Notes under the pieces: generated by a model
Told to the model about the DNA's origin: nothing
Database searches by the model: none
What the model saw: only the letters and a program-made list of their open reading frames with translations
Shown here: in pieces, positions 24,948-33,119 of the stretch
Numbering within the stretch: the stretch's first letter is position 1
Layout: every line of letters starts with the position of its first letter
Source of the DNA: Candidatus Limihabitans stercoravium
GTDB taxonomy: Bacteria > Bacillota > Clostridia > Christensenellales > CAG-314
DNA length: 40,242 nt
Assembly: GCA_018715495.1 (NCBI GenBank)
Contig: DVLO01000016.1
Span: forward strand, 1 to 40,242
Direction of reading: 5' to 3'
Program-made: the position numbers and the translations under genes

Positions 24948-25829
24948 TCAATTTAATTTATTTGCAACGTATTTAAACACTTCGGTAGCTTCCGGTATGG
25001 GCATCAGCGGGAAAACATGCTGCATATAAGGAAATTCAAACAGATTTACCCGTCCTCCCTTTTTATCGGCATTGTGTTTCATCAACAGACAATCGAAAAG
25101 CAACATTTCGCTTGACCCGACAAACACGTCAATAGGCGGAAATTTTTCATCCACTACGTCAACGCTGTATACCATGTAGTTGTCACGTGATTGCTTGCCA
25201 AGGTAACAGGTACCGTACAACATCAACTCAGGCAGATAAAGCATGTGATCGCTGTCAATATTCTTTTTTATGTCGGGATTTCGCATTGAAACGTCCAGCC
25301 ACGGCGAAAACAAGATGAGTTCCGACGGTAAACTGAGATTGTTGTCAATGCAGTACTTTGTGATTGCTACCGACAATCCGCCTCCTGCCGAATCGCCCAT
25401 TACAATTACGTTTTCAGCACCGTACTGTTCCATTGTCCACTGCAACAGTTGCACCACTTCGGGCACCACAACGTCACATGTGTACTGAGGTGCTTTTCTG
25501 TAAATGGGCATTACAATTCTTGCGCCCGTGCGATTGTGCAGCTTTTGTAAAAATCTCCAGTGAAACACCATTGGCTGAAACACGTATGACCCACCGTGAA
25601 GGTAAAACACACACTTTTTACCTTCGCCAAAGGTATAGCACAGTGTATCAAACATAGTGAATGACTGCGGTTTGATGATTCGTGAATACAACAGCGGAAC
25701 CTTGTAGCTTCGGCTGTTGTTGCGCAACTGCGTGTCTACGCACTTGGACAAATTGCCAACCAATCGAATGTGCGCTTGTTTGGTCTTACTGAGTATTTCA
25801 TCTGTAAAAGCACTTTGTATACTTTTCAA
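24948..25829 (-). CDS. Alpha/beta hydrolase (esterase/lipase, HSL family)
   Basis: 293-residue serine hydrolase of the hormone-sensitive-lipase type. The oxyanion motif reads YLHGGSYVF (family HGGG), the nucleophile elbow GDSAGGG, with a candidate Asp in SSEML-type context and a C-terminal His in [10 protein letters not shown]. No signal peptide. Members hydrolyse short acyl esters; substrate unknown. Its start overlaps the regulator stop by 4 nt (25826-25829), so the two are coupled. Confidence 0.88.
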   Translation of the reverse strand: MKSIQSAFTDEILSKTKQAHIRLVGNLSKCVDTQLRNNSRSYKVPLLYSRIIKPQSFTMFDTLCYTFGEGKKCVFYLHGGSYVFQPMVFHWRFLQKLHNRTGARIVMPIYRKAPQYTCDVVVPEVVQLLQWTMEQYGAENVIVMGDSAGGGLSVAITKYCIDNNLSLPSELILFSPWLDVSMRNPDIKKNIDSDHMLYLPELMLYGTCYLGKQSRDNYMVYSVDVVDEKFPPIDVFVGSSEMLLFDCLLMKHNADKKGGRVNLFEFPYMQHVFPLMPIPEATEVFKYVANKLN

Positions 25830-26194
25830 TTGTCACCTTCTGCAATTTGTTTTATTTTTAAAAAAGTTTCCTCACTGATTACGTGTTCCATACGGCAGGC
25901 ATCCTTTTCGGCAACACTTTCACTTACGCCCATCTTGCACAAAAAACGTGTTAAAACCTTGTGTTTTTCGTAAATGCTGTTGGCGTATTGCAATCCTTCA
26001 TCGGTGAAGTCAATTGCTCCATCCTTGCCTACGACAATGAGGTTGGAATCTCTCAGTATCCCCAACGCACGGGAAACACTGGGTTTGGAATACTGCAAAA
26101 AGTTGGCAACATCGGTGGCATGTACCTTTTTAATGGAATTTTTTAAAACAAAAATGCTTTCAAGATACATTTCGCCCGATTCAAGTTTCTTCAT
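25826..26194 (-). CDS. DtxR-type metal-dependent repressor without C-terminal SH3 domain
   Basis: 122-residue DtxR/MntR-family regulator: winged helix (about 1-65) followed by the metal-binding dimerisation domain. The ligand pattern is DtxR-like: Met at the first ligand (SGEMYLES) and C-x2-EH in DACRMEHVISEE, matching M10, C102, E105, H106 of DtxR rather than the Asp-containing MntR site, so iron sensing is suggested. The C-terminal SH3-like domain of DtxR is absent. The start is placed at MKKLESGEM because GGAGGTGA lies 6 nt upstream; an upstream in-frame ATG has none. First gene of a six-gene operon that contains no obvious metal transporter. Confidence 0.87.
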   Translation of the reverse strand: MKKLESGEMYLESIFVLKNSIKKVHATDVANFLQYSKPSVSRALGILRDSNLIVVGKDGAIDFTDEGLQYANSIYEKHKVLTRFLCKMGVSESVAEKDACRMEHVISEETFLKIKQIAEGDN

Positions 26195-26216
26195 GCAGTC
26201 ACCTCCATACTCACTA

Positions 26217-26245
26217 ATTATACCATGTTTTCGGTGCAAATTCAA
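26217..26245 (-). promoter_or_regulatory. Promoter of the DtxR-to-HAD operon
   Basis: Minus-strand -35 TTGAAT (26240-26245), 17-nt spacer, -10 TATAAT (26217-26222) with an extended TGG just before it. Transcription would start about 16 nt before the regulator ATG. No clear inverted-repeat operator was seen. Confidence 0.78.
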
Positions 26246-26272
26246 CTGTAGCACACAACATTTCAACAAGAC

Positions 26273-26299
26273 AAAGGGCGGACAACGTGTCCGCCCTTT
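26273..26299. terminator. Strong hairpin after the alkyl-DHAP-synthase-like gene
   Basis: A perfect 12-bp GC-rich stem AAAGGGCGGACA (26273-26284) with TGTCCGCCCTTT (26288-26299) and a 3-nt loop. The T-tail on the minus strand is short (TTTGTCTT), so termination is likely but not textbook. Confidence 0.7.
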
Positions 26300-26317
26300 A
26301 AAATTGCTATAGTATTG

Positions 26318-28051
26318 TCACCACTTGGGTCTGATGAACTTCTTGTCCTTTTCTTCAAGATCAAGGCCAAGTGTTCCGCCCGGATTCATCAGATTGTCGG
26401 GGTCGAAATGGTTCTTCAACACCTTGAAGATTTCCATCTGATTGGTACCGATCTGTCCTTCCAGCCACGGTGCAAAGAATTTGCCTATTCCGTGATGGTG
26501 CGAAATTGCCGCACCGCTCTTTTGAATGTGGTCTAAAATGCCCGTCCAGTAATCGACAAATTCTTCAAGAGTGGTCATTCGTGCAATAAAGATAAAGTAC
26601 AAGTTAGCGCCCTGTGGGTAACAGTGCGACATGTGTGTCATGCAGATTGTGTTCGGTCTGCTGTGGCAGTATTCACGCACAAGTTGATGTACGTGTTCCA
26701 TCTGACTCCATGTGACGCTGCATTCCAGAGTGTCTGTCATTATACCGAAATCCTGCATACTGTCACGAAGATAGGGGTCATTGAAACGTCCCTTTTCCCA
26801 TGCAGAAGTTACGGCGCCCGTCAGACTCAACGCCTTGTACTTGCGACAAATCTTTCTGACGTTGCGGGCAATGTTCTTGCAAAAGCCCTTTTCACCGTCG
26901 GTAAATCCCAAAAACAGACAACGTTGATGTGGTTTGTAACCAAGGGATGACAACATTCCTGCAATGGGCGATTCGTCAACGCCGTACAAACGCATCATGC
27001 AGTCCGTTTCTTCGGGGTCGGACAGTCTGAATACACTTGGACGTCCACATTCACATTGCATGATTTCACGGGCAGCTTCCATTGCCGTGTTCCAGTCCTT
27101 GAACATGTAGGAGAACTTGTAGTGATTTTCCGGCATATGGCGGAACACCTTCAACGTAACGTGAGTAAGCACCCCGAAGGTACCTTCCGATCCCATCATG
27201 ATTTGATTGATATCAGGTCCTGTTGCTTTTGCAGGGAAAGGTTCCGTCTTGACAATTCCACGTGGTGTTGCGTATTCCTGCGCAATTACAATGTCTTCAA
27301 TCTTGCCGTAGTAGGTAGAGTTCTGCCCTGCACCACGTGTTACAGTCCAGCCACCGACAGATGAGTACTCAAAAGACTGCGGGAAGTGTCCGCAAGTATA
27401 GGCACGTTTAGCGCCAAACAGCTTGACGGCGTTGTTCAATGTTTCTTCCAGTTTAGGTCCCGACATACCTGCTTCGACCGTAATTGTCTGGTCAATTTCA
27501 TTGAAATCCACCACTTTGTTGAAGTTCTTGCGCATGTCAAGCGAAACGCCGCCCTTCATACATTCCACGCCACGTGTTACACTTGAACCGCCGCCGTAGA
27601 CGTACAGCGGTACTTTAAACTCAGTACACAGTTTTACAATAGCTTCAATTTGCTCTTTGTTTTCGGGATACACAACCACATCGGGGATATTTTCCACAAT
27701 GTGCTGACGAAGACGCAACACGTCATACATCGTCTTACCGTAAGCAACGGACAGACGGTCGTAGTCCGTTGTCGACATTTCATCGCCCACAATTTCTTTA
27801 AGTTTTTCTAAAAAGCCCTTGGGCAGATTGATGGGTCTGTCGAACTTAACTTCTTCCAAACCCAAAGGTTCGCTGTAATCCTTGAAATCTTCGTCGGTCA
27901 GATTGAAGATTTCCTTCATCATCTTGTACAGTGTTTCCTTGGGAACTTTGTTAAATTCGGGGTCGCCCCACTTGAAAATTGATCTGTAACTGTTTTTCGG
28001 CGGCTTTTCAAGATGCCACTTGGGTTCAAATCCCTTGTACGGTTTACTCAT
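26318..28051 (-). CDS. Alkyl-DHAP-synthase-like FAD-binding oxidoreductase
   Basis: 577-residue flavoprotein of the VAO/PCMH fold, closest in appearance to alkyldihydroxyacetone-phosphate synthase (ether-lipid synthesis). Visible are FKWGDPE near the N-terminus, the FAD-binding core PENKEQIEAIVKLC, YGGGSSVTRGVE, SSVGGWTVTRGAGQNSTYYG and IMMGSEGTFGV, a late THMSHCYPQGANLYF that aligns with the family catalytic Tyr region, and SHHHGIGK, the triple His of AGPS. The start at MSKPYKGF is chosen for AGAAGGAG 7 nt upstream. Last gene of the five-gene cassette, 13 nt after the FGGY kinase. Substrate could be an acyl- or polyol-phosphate; true ether-lipid synthesis is inference. Confidence 0.82.
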   Translation of the reverse strand: MSKPYKGFEPKWHLEKPPKNSYRSIFKWGDPEFNKVPKETLYKMMKEIFNLTDEDFKDYSEPLGLEEVKFDRPINLPKGFLEKLKEIVGDEMSTTDYDRLSVAYGKTMYDVLRLRQHIVENIPDVVVYPENKEQIEAIVKLCTEFKVPLYVYGGGSSVTRGVECMKGGVSLDMRKNFNKVVDFNEIDQTITVEAGMSGPKLEETLNNAVKLFGAKRAYTCGHFPQSFEYSSVGGWTVTRGAGQNSTYYGKIEDIVIAQEYATPRGIVKTEPFPAKATGPDINQIMMGSEGTFGVLTHVTLKVFRHMPENHYKFSYMFKDWNTAMEAAREIMQCECGRPSVFRLSDPEETDCMMRLYGVDESPIAGMLSSLGYKPHQRCLFLGFTDGEKGFCKNIARNVRKICRKYKALSLTGAVTSAWEKGRFNDPYLRDSMQDFGIMTDTLECSVTWSQMEHVHQLVREYCHSRPNTICMTHMSHCYPQGANLYFIFIARMTTLEEFVDYWTGILDHIQKSGAAISHHHGIGKFFAPWLEGQIGTNQMEIFKVLKNHFDPDNLMNPGGTLGLDLEEKDKKFIRPKW

Positions 28052-28064
28052 AAATCTGCTCCTT

Positions 28065-29591
28065 CTAGTCTTCAAGTTTTAAATAAAATCTTTGCAGCTT
28101 GGAATACAATTTGAGATATACTTTCTTGTAAATTTCATCGTATTTTTTAACACACTGTGGCTGAGGCATGAATGTGTCTGTGTAATGTACCATTTCTTTC
28201 ACGGCTTGTTCGGGATTACCGTAAACGCCCTTAGCAGTCATGACAACGATTGCCGCACCCAAAGCGCTTGTTTCGTAAGTCTGAACACGTCTTACAGGCT
28301 TGTTGAAAACATTTGCCGCAATCTGACAGATCAGATCACTTTGCGAACCGCCGCCCGATACCGATATGTACTTGATTTTCATTTTTCCACGGCGTTCCAT
28401 ACGTTCAAGACCTTCACGCAACGCAAAGTCAATACCCTCAACAATTGCACGATAAACGTGCGCACGTGTGTGGAAATCGGTAAATCCGATAATTGCGCCC
28501 TTAGCTTCAGGGGTAGTAAGTCCTGCCTGCCAGAAAGGTTGCAACACCAGTCCTTCGCTACCTGCAGGTATAGCCGCCATTTCTTCGTTCATCAGTTCTT
28601 CAACGCTCTTGCCGCTTTCTTCCGCTTTCTTTTCAAGATGTTGTGCGAAATTGTTTTTAAACCAACTGATCATCCAGTATCCACGGAATATCTGCACTTC
28701 AGGATTGTAGTAATCCTTCAATACCGACGGATAAGCAGGCATGAATGGTTCCGGTTCGAAATACTTTTTCGTGCTGAACTGCACCGTACTACTTGTTCCG
28801 AAAGAAATGCTTGCAACGTCATTGCCTACACAGCCCACACCCAACGTTTCACAACCTTTGTCACTGCCCGACGCCACTACTTCAAGTCCTGCGGGAAGTC
28901 CCGTAAGTTCACTTGCCTGTTGCGTGATTATTCCCATCACTTCACCGGGAGCAACAAGGGGAATCATCATTGACAACGGCAATTCGAAAATGGGGAAAAG
29001 CAATTCATGGCTTTTAAACCAACGCTTTTTCTTGTTGTAGAATGGAAGATGTCCGATAGATGATGCGTAGCAATCAACAAGATTGTCCGTCAGCTTGTAA
29101 TTGATAAACGCCGACAAATGCACCACCTTGTCAACCTTCGCCCAGATTTCGGGCTGATTCTGACGTATCCAGGTTGTCTTGATCTTCTTGCGGATTGCAT
29201 TGATGGAACGTGTCATGCCAACGACGGAAAATGCAAGTCGTTGCAAAAGAGGCAACTTGGTGTCCAGTTTAGCCATGCGTTGATCGGACCAAAGAATTGC
29301 GTTTCGAAGCACTTGTTTGTCCTTGTCAAGCAACACCGCCGTGTCACGGAAGGTGTCAACGGACATTGCAACGACATCTTTCATTATATCGGGATGGTTC
29401 TTGTTGATATCACGACAGATTTCACACATAACTTCCCAGTACATTTCGGGATCTTGTTCCATGTATCCGTTTTTCCTAGACAAATAGGGCTTGTACTTGA
29501 CTTGTTTTTTAGCAAGCATGTTTCCATGATGATCAAATACAATTCCACGCATACTTTGCGTTCCTATGTCTACTACAAAAGCATTTGGCAT
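28065..29591 (-). CDS. FGGY-family carbohydrate/glycerol kinase-like protein
   Basis: 508-residue sugar kinase of the FGGY superfamily: N-terminal DIGTQSMRGIVFD (phosphate loop), MEQDPEMYWEV, the catalytic Asp region SDQRM, then GSDKGCETLGVGC, SFGTSSTVQFS, and the C-terminal adenosine motif SGGGSQSDLICQIAANVFNKPV with YETSALGAA. The group phosphorylates glycerol, pentoses or related polyols; the substrate is not set by sequence. The ATG at 29591 (GGAG upstream) is preferred to a TTG two codons earlier. It begins 2 nt after the DUF1667 stop, so co-translated with the redox genes. Confidence 0.87.
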   Translation of the reverse strand: MPNAFVVDIGTQSMRGIVFDHHGNMLAKKQVKYKPYLSRKNGYMEQDPEMYWEVMCEICRDINKNHPDIMKDVVAMSVDTFRDTAVLLDKDKQVLRNAILWSDQRMAKLDTKLPLLQRLAFSVVGMTRSINAIRKKIKTTWIRQNQPEIWAKVDKVVHLSAFINYKLTDNLVDCYASSIGHLPFYNKKKRWFKSHELLFPIFELPLSMMIPLVAPGEVMGIITQQASELTGLPAGLEVVASGSDKGCETLGVGCVGNDVASISFGTSSTVQFSTKKYFEPEPFMPAYPSVLKDYYNPEVQIFRGYWMISWFKNNFAQHLEKKAEESGKSVEELMNEEMAAIPAGSEGLVLQPFWQAGLTTPEAKGAIIGFTDFHTRAHVYRAIVEGIDFALREGLERMERRGKMKIKYISVSGGGSQSDLICQIAANVFNKPVRRVQTYETSALGAAIVVMTAKGVYGNPEQAVKEMVHYTDTFMPQPQCVKKYDEIYKKVYLKLYSKLQRFYLKLED

Positions 29592-29593
29592 AG

Positions 29594-29944
29594 TCAAATC
29601 TCCATTTCAGTTGTTGTAATTACATCAGCATTGCTGTTGAATACGTTACTCAAAACCACACTGCCAAGCGGTAACGGTTTAGTCACCACCACGGCAGACA
29701 GTAGTTGCATTAAAAGAAAAATCTTGTCCTTGGGAATTTCCGCCGTTGTTCTGACTGACACCACAGGAAATCCCTTGACTGTTGTGCGCACACTGCTTGT
29801 AACCGTACGCATGGGACAAGTCAGTTCGTCATGAGCAAACTGTTTGCCACGCTTACACCTTGCTCCTTCAACTGTAATCTCATCGCCCTCTTTGTTTACC
29901 GTCAGACGGCAACTGTTAGGGCACACAATACAAACCAGTTCCAT
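29594..29944 (-). CDS. DUF1667 protein, small four-Cys redox subunit
   Basis: 116-residue DUF1667 protein. The N-terminus has CIVCPNSC followed by C in EGARCKRG and TCPMRTVTSSVRT, a four-cysteine motif fitting an iron or zinc site. DUF1667 proteins are commonly encoded directly after two FAD-dependent oxidoreductases in clostridial glycerol-3-phosphate gene clusters, as here, and may be a third subunit; that role is inferred. The start ATG directly follows the stop of the upstream gene. Confidence 0.85.
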   Translation of the reverse strand: MELVCIVCPNSCRLTVNKEGDEITVEGARCKRGKQFAHDELTCPMRTVTSSVRTTVKGFPVVSVRTTAEIPKDKIFLLMQLLSAVVVTKPLPLGSVVLSNVFNSNADVITTTEMEI

Positions 29945-31186
29945 TTAGTCCTCCATTGTCAGCCTGATGTTGCTACGCTGACTGTTGACTGCGGAAAAAT
30001 CCACAACAATTCGCTGCATTTCAGGCGGCGAAAGATGTTGAAACTTCTTCTTGAACACACAGTTACCGTCAACGTACACGGCAACGGTTTTATTTGCCAC
30101 TGTGTTGCTGCTTCTGAAATACATCACAACGTCTTTTTTGTCGGCATTTATGTTGATTTTTTGAGGTACGTTGTACAAAAATTCCTTACCGCTTACAATG
30201 TCCACAAGACACCTGTCAGTGTGAATAAATACGCTGTTTGTACCTGCAATTTCACCGCTTTCTGAAACGTAGTCCACCAGGTCATTGACGTGCAGGGCGT
30301 TTCCGCAACTGTAAATGCCGCTTTCTAAAGTTTCAAGACACTGGTCAACAATGGGACCCTTCGTACGCGGGTCAAGCATTACGCCAAGCGACGTTGCAAT
30401 TTCATTTTCAGGAATAAGTCCTACGGCAAGTATTAAAGCATCGCAATCGATACGTCTTTCAGTACCCTTTATCGGTCGCATGTTTTCATCAACATTTGCA
30501 ACCTCAACCCCTTCAACACGTTGATTGCCAAACACACGTGTTACAGTAGTTGACAGGTGGAGCGGAATGTTGAAATCCACAAGACACTGGTGAATGTTTC
30601 GTGGCAATCCGCTTGGTGTGTTTTTGGCTTCGTACACACCTTCTACCTGTGCGCCTTCCAACGTCAGTCGGCGTGCCATGATCAATCCGATGTCGCCCGA
30701 ACCCAATATTACACACTTTTTAGTAGGCAATACACCTTCAAGGTTTACAAGATTTTGCGCTGTCCCCGCAGTAAATACTCCCGCACCACGTTCCCCCTGA
30801 ACAAAAATCTGGTTTCGGGTACGTTCTCTGCAACCTGTTGCAAGGATGATGTTGCTACATGTAATGCGTTTTACTCCATCACGGCAAAGATAGGTAACGT
30901 GAAAGTTGCCATCCTTTTTCACAATTTCCGTTACAAACGCCCACAACTGCACCTTGACATTACTGTCAGGCAATTGACGGACAAATCTGTCGGCGTATTC
31001 GGGGCCGGACAACTTTTCTCCGAAACGCACAACGCCGAAACCGTCGTGAATACATTGTTTCAATATGCCGCCCAATCGTCCTTCACGTTCGATGAGCAGG
31101 GTCTTTTTTCCTAATTTGTCGGCTCTCAACACAGCCGCAGTACCGGCAGGGCCACCGCCTATTACTACAATGTCGTAAAATTCCAT
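29945..31186 (-). CDS. FAD-dependent pyridine-nucleotide oxidoreductase (GlpA partner)
   Basis: 413-residue two-dinucleotide-binding flavoprotein: FAD-binding GGGPAGTAAVLRA near residue 10-22, GRLGGILKQCIHDGFG, LATGCRERTR, a second Rossmann motif GSGDIGLIMARRL for NAD(P), and ALILAVGLIPENE with GIYSCGNALHVNDLVD. A C-terminal extension of about 80 residues follows. Its place between a GlpA-like protein and DUF1667 matches the three-part clostridial G3P oxidation unit. It starts immediately after the TAA of the upstream gene; GGGAGG lies within that gene. Electron acceptor unknown. Confidence 0.88.
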   Translation of the reverse strand: MEFYDIVVIGGGPAGTAAVLRADKLGKKTLLIEREGRLGGILKQCIHDGFGVVRFGEKLSGPEYADRFVRQLPDSNVKVQLWAFVTEIVKKDGNFHVTYLCRDGVKRITCSNIILATGCRERTRNQIFVQGERGAGVFTAGTAQNLVNLEGVLPTKKCVILGSGDIGLIMARRLTLEGAQVEGVYEAKNTPSGLPRNIHQCLVDFNIPLHLSTTVTRVFGNQRVEGVEVANVDENMRPIKGTERRIDCDALILAVGLIPENEIATSLGVMLDPRTKGPIVDQCLETLESGIYSCGNALHVNDLVDYVSESGEIAGTNSVFIHTDRCLVDIVSGKEFLYNVPQKININADKKDVVMYFRSSNTVANKTVAVYVDGNCVFKKKFQHLSPPEMQRIVVDFSAVNSQRSNIRLTMED

Positions 31187-32908
31187 TTACTTGCCCTCCC
31201 TGTACTTGTCCTGGATGTTTCCGTAGCACAAATTGCTACCCTCATCCCCCTTCCTTACTTCGGAAATGTCTGTGCCCTTGCACTCTGCAATGGCTTTCAT
31301 GACTGTCGGCATACAAAATCCGCCCTGGCATCTTCCCATCCCTGCACGAACACGACGCTTTACTGCGTCTACTGTGGGAGTGCCTATGCAACTGTTGACG
31401 GCATCCTTGATTTCCCCAAGGCTCACCTGTTCACAGCGGCACACAATTGTACCGTAATCGGGATTGCTTTCTATCAACCGCTGTTGTTGATTGCTGTCAA
31501 GTTTCGACACGCAGACGCAAGGATTACGCAACGGCGACCAGTTATCTTTCAATTGTACAACCATTGACTGATCTTGTAAAGCCTCAACTGTCATTTGTCT
31601 GACGTCAATGGCTATAGCAGGAGCTGCTGTAAGCCCCGGTGACTGAATACCTGCCACGTGGATGAGGTTTTTCACATGACTGCTGCGTTCAATGATGAAA
31701 TCTTCCTCATAAGTTGAGGCACGTACCCCTGAAAAGTAGGCAATTACGCTGCTCTTCTGTAGCAGCGGATAGCACAGTTTCTGTTTGTTGAACACATTGT
31801 CAACGCTTTCAGCCGTTGTAGAAGTATCCTCCCTTTCGGGGATTTCCACCGCATCGGGACCAAGCAGAACATTTCCGTCTACGGTAATGACAATGCCGCC
31901 TCCCTTGGTGTTTTTGTTGGCTTTCATTGTCTTCAATGTTGGCGCAAGGCTGATTGCGTGTGTCGGAAGATTTGAAAAATTCTTGTCCAACAGCAAGTCT
32001 GTTCCCTTGCGTGGATGTATCGAAAAGTATCTGTCATCTGCCATTTCAGCAATCTTGTCGGAAAACACGCCCGCACAGTTGATTACCACCTTGGAATGAA
32101 GCGTACCACGGTTTGTAACAACGGAAGTTACCCTGTCACCCACACGCACCATTGACAACACCGCTGTGTCCATTGAAAACTCTACTCCGTTCTGACGGGC
32201 GTTTTCGGCATAGGCAATTGTCAGTTTGTAAGGTGAAACAGCGCCCGTTGTACCCACCTTTAAAGCCCCCTTACTGTAAGTTAGAGTAGGTTCTACGGCA
32301 GTCATGTCATTGATAATTGAAACATTGGGTATCTTGTGTTTTTTAGCCCTGTGTAATATGGTCTTGGCAAGGAACTTAGTAAGCCTGTCTTTAAACACAA
32401 CGTACTGACCTTCACGCTTGAATTCAACCCCCAGCTGTCGGCACACTTCGTCGTACATGGCATTGCCCTTGACTCCGTAATGAAGTTTGAGACTCTTGCC
32501 TTTAAGGTCAATACCTGCATGCACCATTCCGTCATTTGCACCGCTTGCACCATGCGCCACGTCGCTGTGTTTTTCCACAAGCAGAGTACGACAATCAAGT
32601 TGCGACAACTCTCTTGCAACAGCGCAACCTACGACACCGCCGCCAATTACGACAACATCCCAGGTTGTGTCTTGCAATGTGCTGTCAGACACCACGGGCA
32701 AGTACGGTTGAGGTTCAACGTATCCACGCAGTTTGATGTCATTGACAACGTGTTTGCCACTCTTTTTGTCTACAAACATCTTACCAACCTTTACAATGTC
32801 CTGCCAGTTGTCCATCTGTCCACGCAACACCACACTACGGTCGGTAACAGTAACATCCACATCAACACCGTACAGTTTTTTAACCTTTTTTACAATGGAT
32901 TTTGTCAT
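31187..32908 (-). CDS. GlpA-like glycerol-3-phosphate dehydrogenase with N-terminal BON domain
   Basis: 573-residue flavoprotein. About 65 N-terminal residues resemble a BON domain (VDVTVTDRSVVLRGQMDNW and HVVNDIKLRG). Then comes a DAO-type FAD domain: VVVIGGGVVGCAVARELSQL, GASGANDGMVHAGID, and RKGTDLLLDK. The C-terminus is a BFD-like [2Fe-2S] domain with CRCEQVSLGEI and GMGRCQGGFC (C-x-C, C-x4-C). This layout fits the anaerobic GlpA type that oxidises sn-glycerol 3-phosphate to DHAP; the BON domain is an unusual addition. The start ATG 32908 has GAGGGA just upstream and replaces a farther TTG. First gene of the cassette. Confidence 0.87.
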   Translation of the reverse strand: MTKSIVKKVKKLYGVDVDVTVTDRSVVLRGQMDNWQDIVKVGKMFVDKKSGKHVVNDIKLRGYVEPQPYLPVVSDSTLQDTTWDVVVIGGGVVGCAVARELSQLDCRTLLVEKHSDVAHGASGANDGMVHAGIDLKGKSLKLHYGVKGNAMYDEVCRQLGVEFKREGQYVVFKDRLTKFLAKTILHRAKKHKIPNVSIINDMTAVEPTLTYSKGALKVGTTGAVSPYKLTIAYAENARQNGVEFSMDTAVLSMVRVGDRVTSVVTNRGTLHSKVVINCAGVFSDKIAEMADDRYFSIHPRKGTDLLLDKNFSNLPTHAISLAPTLKTMKANKNTKGGGIVITVDGNVLLGPDAVEIPEREDTSTTAESVDNVFNKQKLCYPLLQKSSVIAYFSGVRASTYEEDFIIERSSHVKNLIHVAGIQSPGLTAAPAIAIDVRQMTVEALQDQSMVVQLKDNWSPLRNPCVCVSKLDSNQQQRLIESNPDYGTIVCRCEQVSLGEIKDAVNSCIGTPTVDAVKRRVRAGMGRCQGGFCMPTVMKAIAECKGTDISEVRKGDEGSNLCYGNIQDKYREGK

Positions 32909-32952
32909 CTTTCCCTCACATAAAATGAACAAGATTTCTTTATGCTAACTAA

Positions 32953-32981
32953 ATTATATGCCACTGTAAATGAAATTTCAA
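32953..32981 (-). promoter_or_regulatory. Promoter of the glp-like cassette
   Basis: Minus-strand -35 TTGAAA (32976-32981) and -10 TATAAT (32953-32958), spacing 17 nt. Leader about 38 nt. Confidence 0.8.
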
Positions 32982-33002
32982 TTGGGGATTTTTCGCTATT
33001 AC

Positions 33003-33017
33003 TGTACATATTGTACA
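33003..33017. promoter_or_regulatory. Candidate operator upstream of the glp-like promoter
   Basis: TGTACATATTGTACA is an inverted repeat of two TGTACA halves around 3 nt. It lies about 22 nt upstream of the -35 element, a position more typical of an activator. The binding protein is unknown. Confidence 0.45.
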
Positions 33018-33069
33018 TTATATAAATAAAAAAGCCAATAGCTAAACTGAATTTACTGCCCTTCACAGC

Positions 33070-33100
33070 AAAAAAAATTGACCCTGCAAAGCAAGGTCAA
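33070..33100 (-). terminator. Intrinsic terminator of metNIQ
   Basis: GCAAGGTCAA (33091-33100) pairs with TTGACCCTGC (33078-33087) around an AAA loop (one G-U type pair on RNA). On the minus strand it is followed by eight T residues. Confidence 0.9.
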
Positions 33101-33119
33101 ATCTTTCAACTGTTAAATT

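Noticed and set aside
28092-28973. 293-codon open frame opposite the FGGY kinase
   Set aside because: Antisense shadow; the sense strand has a complete kinase with conserved motifs.
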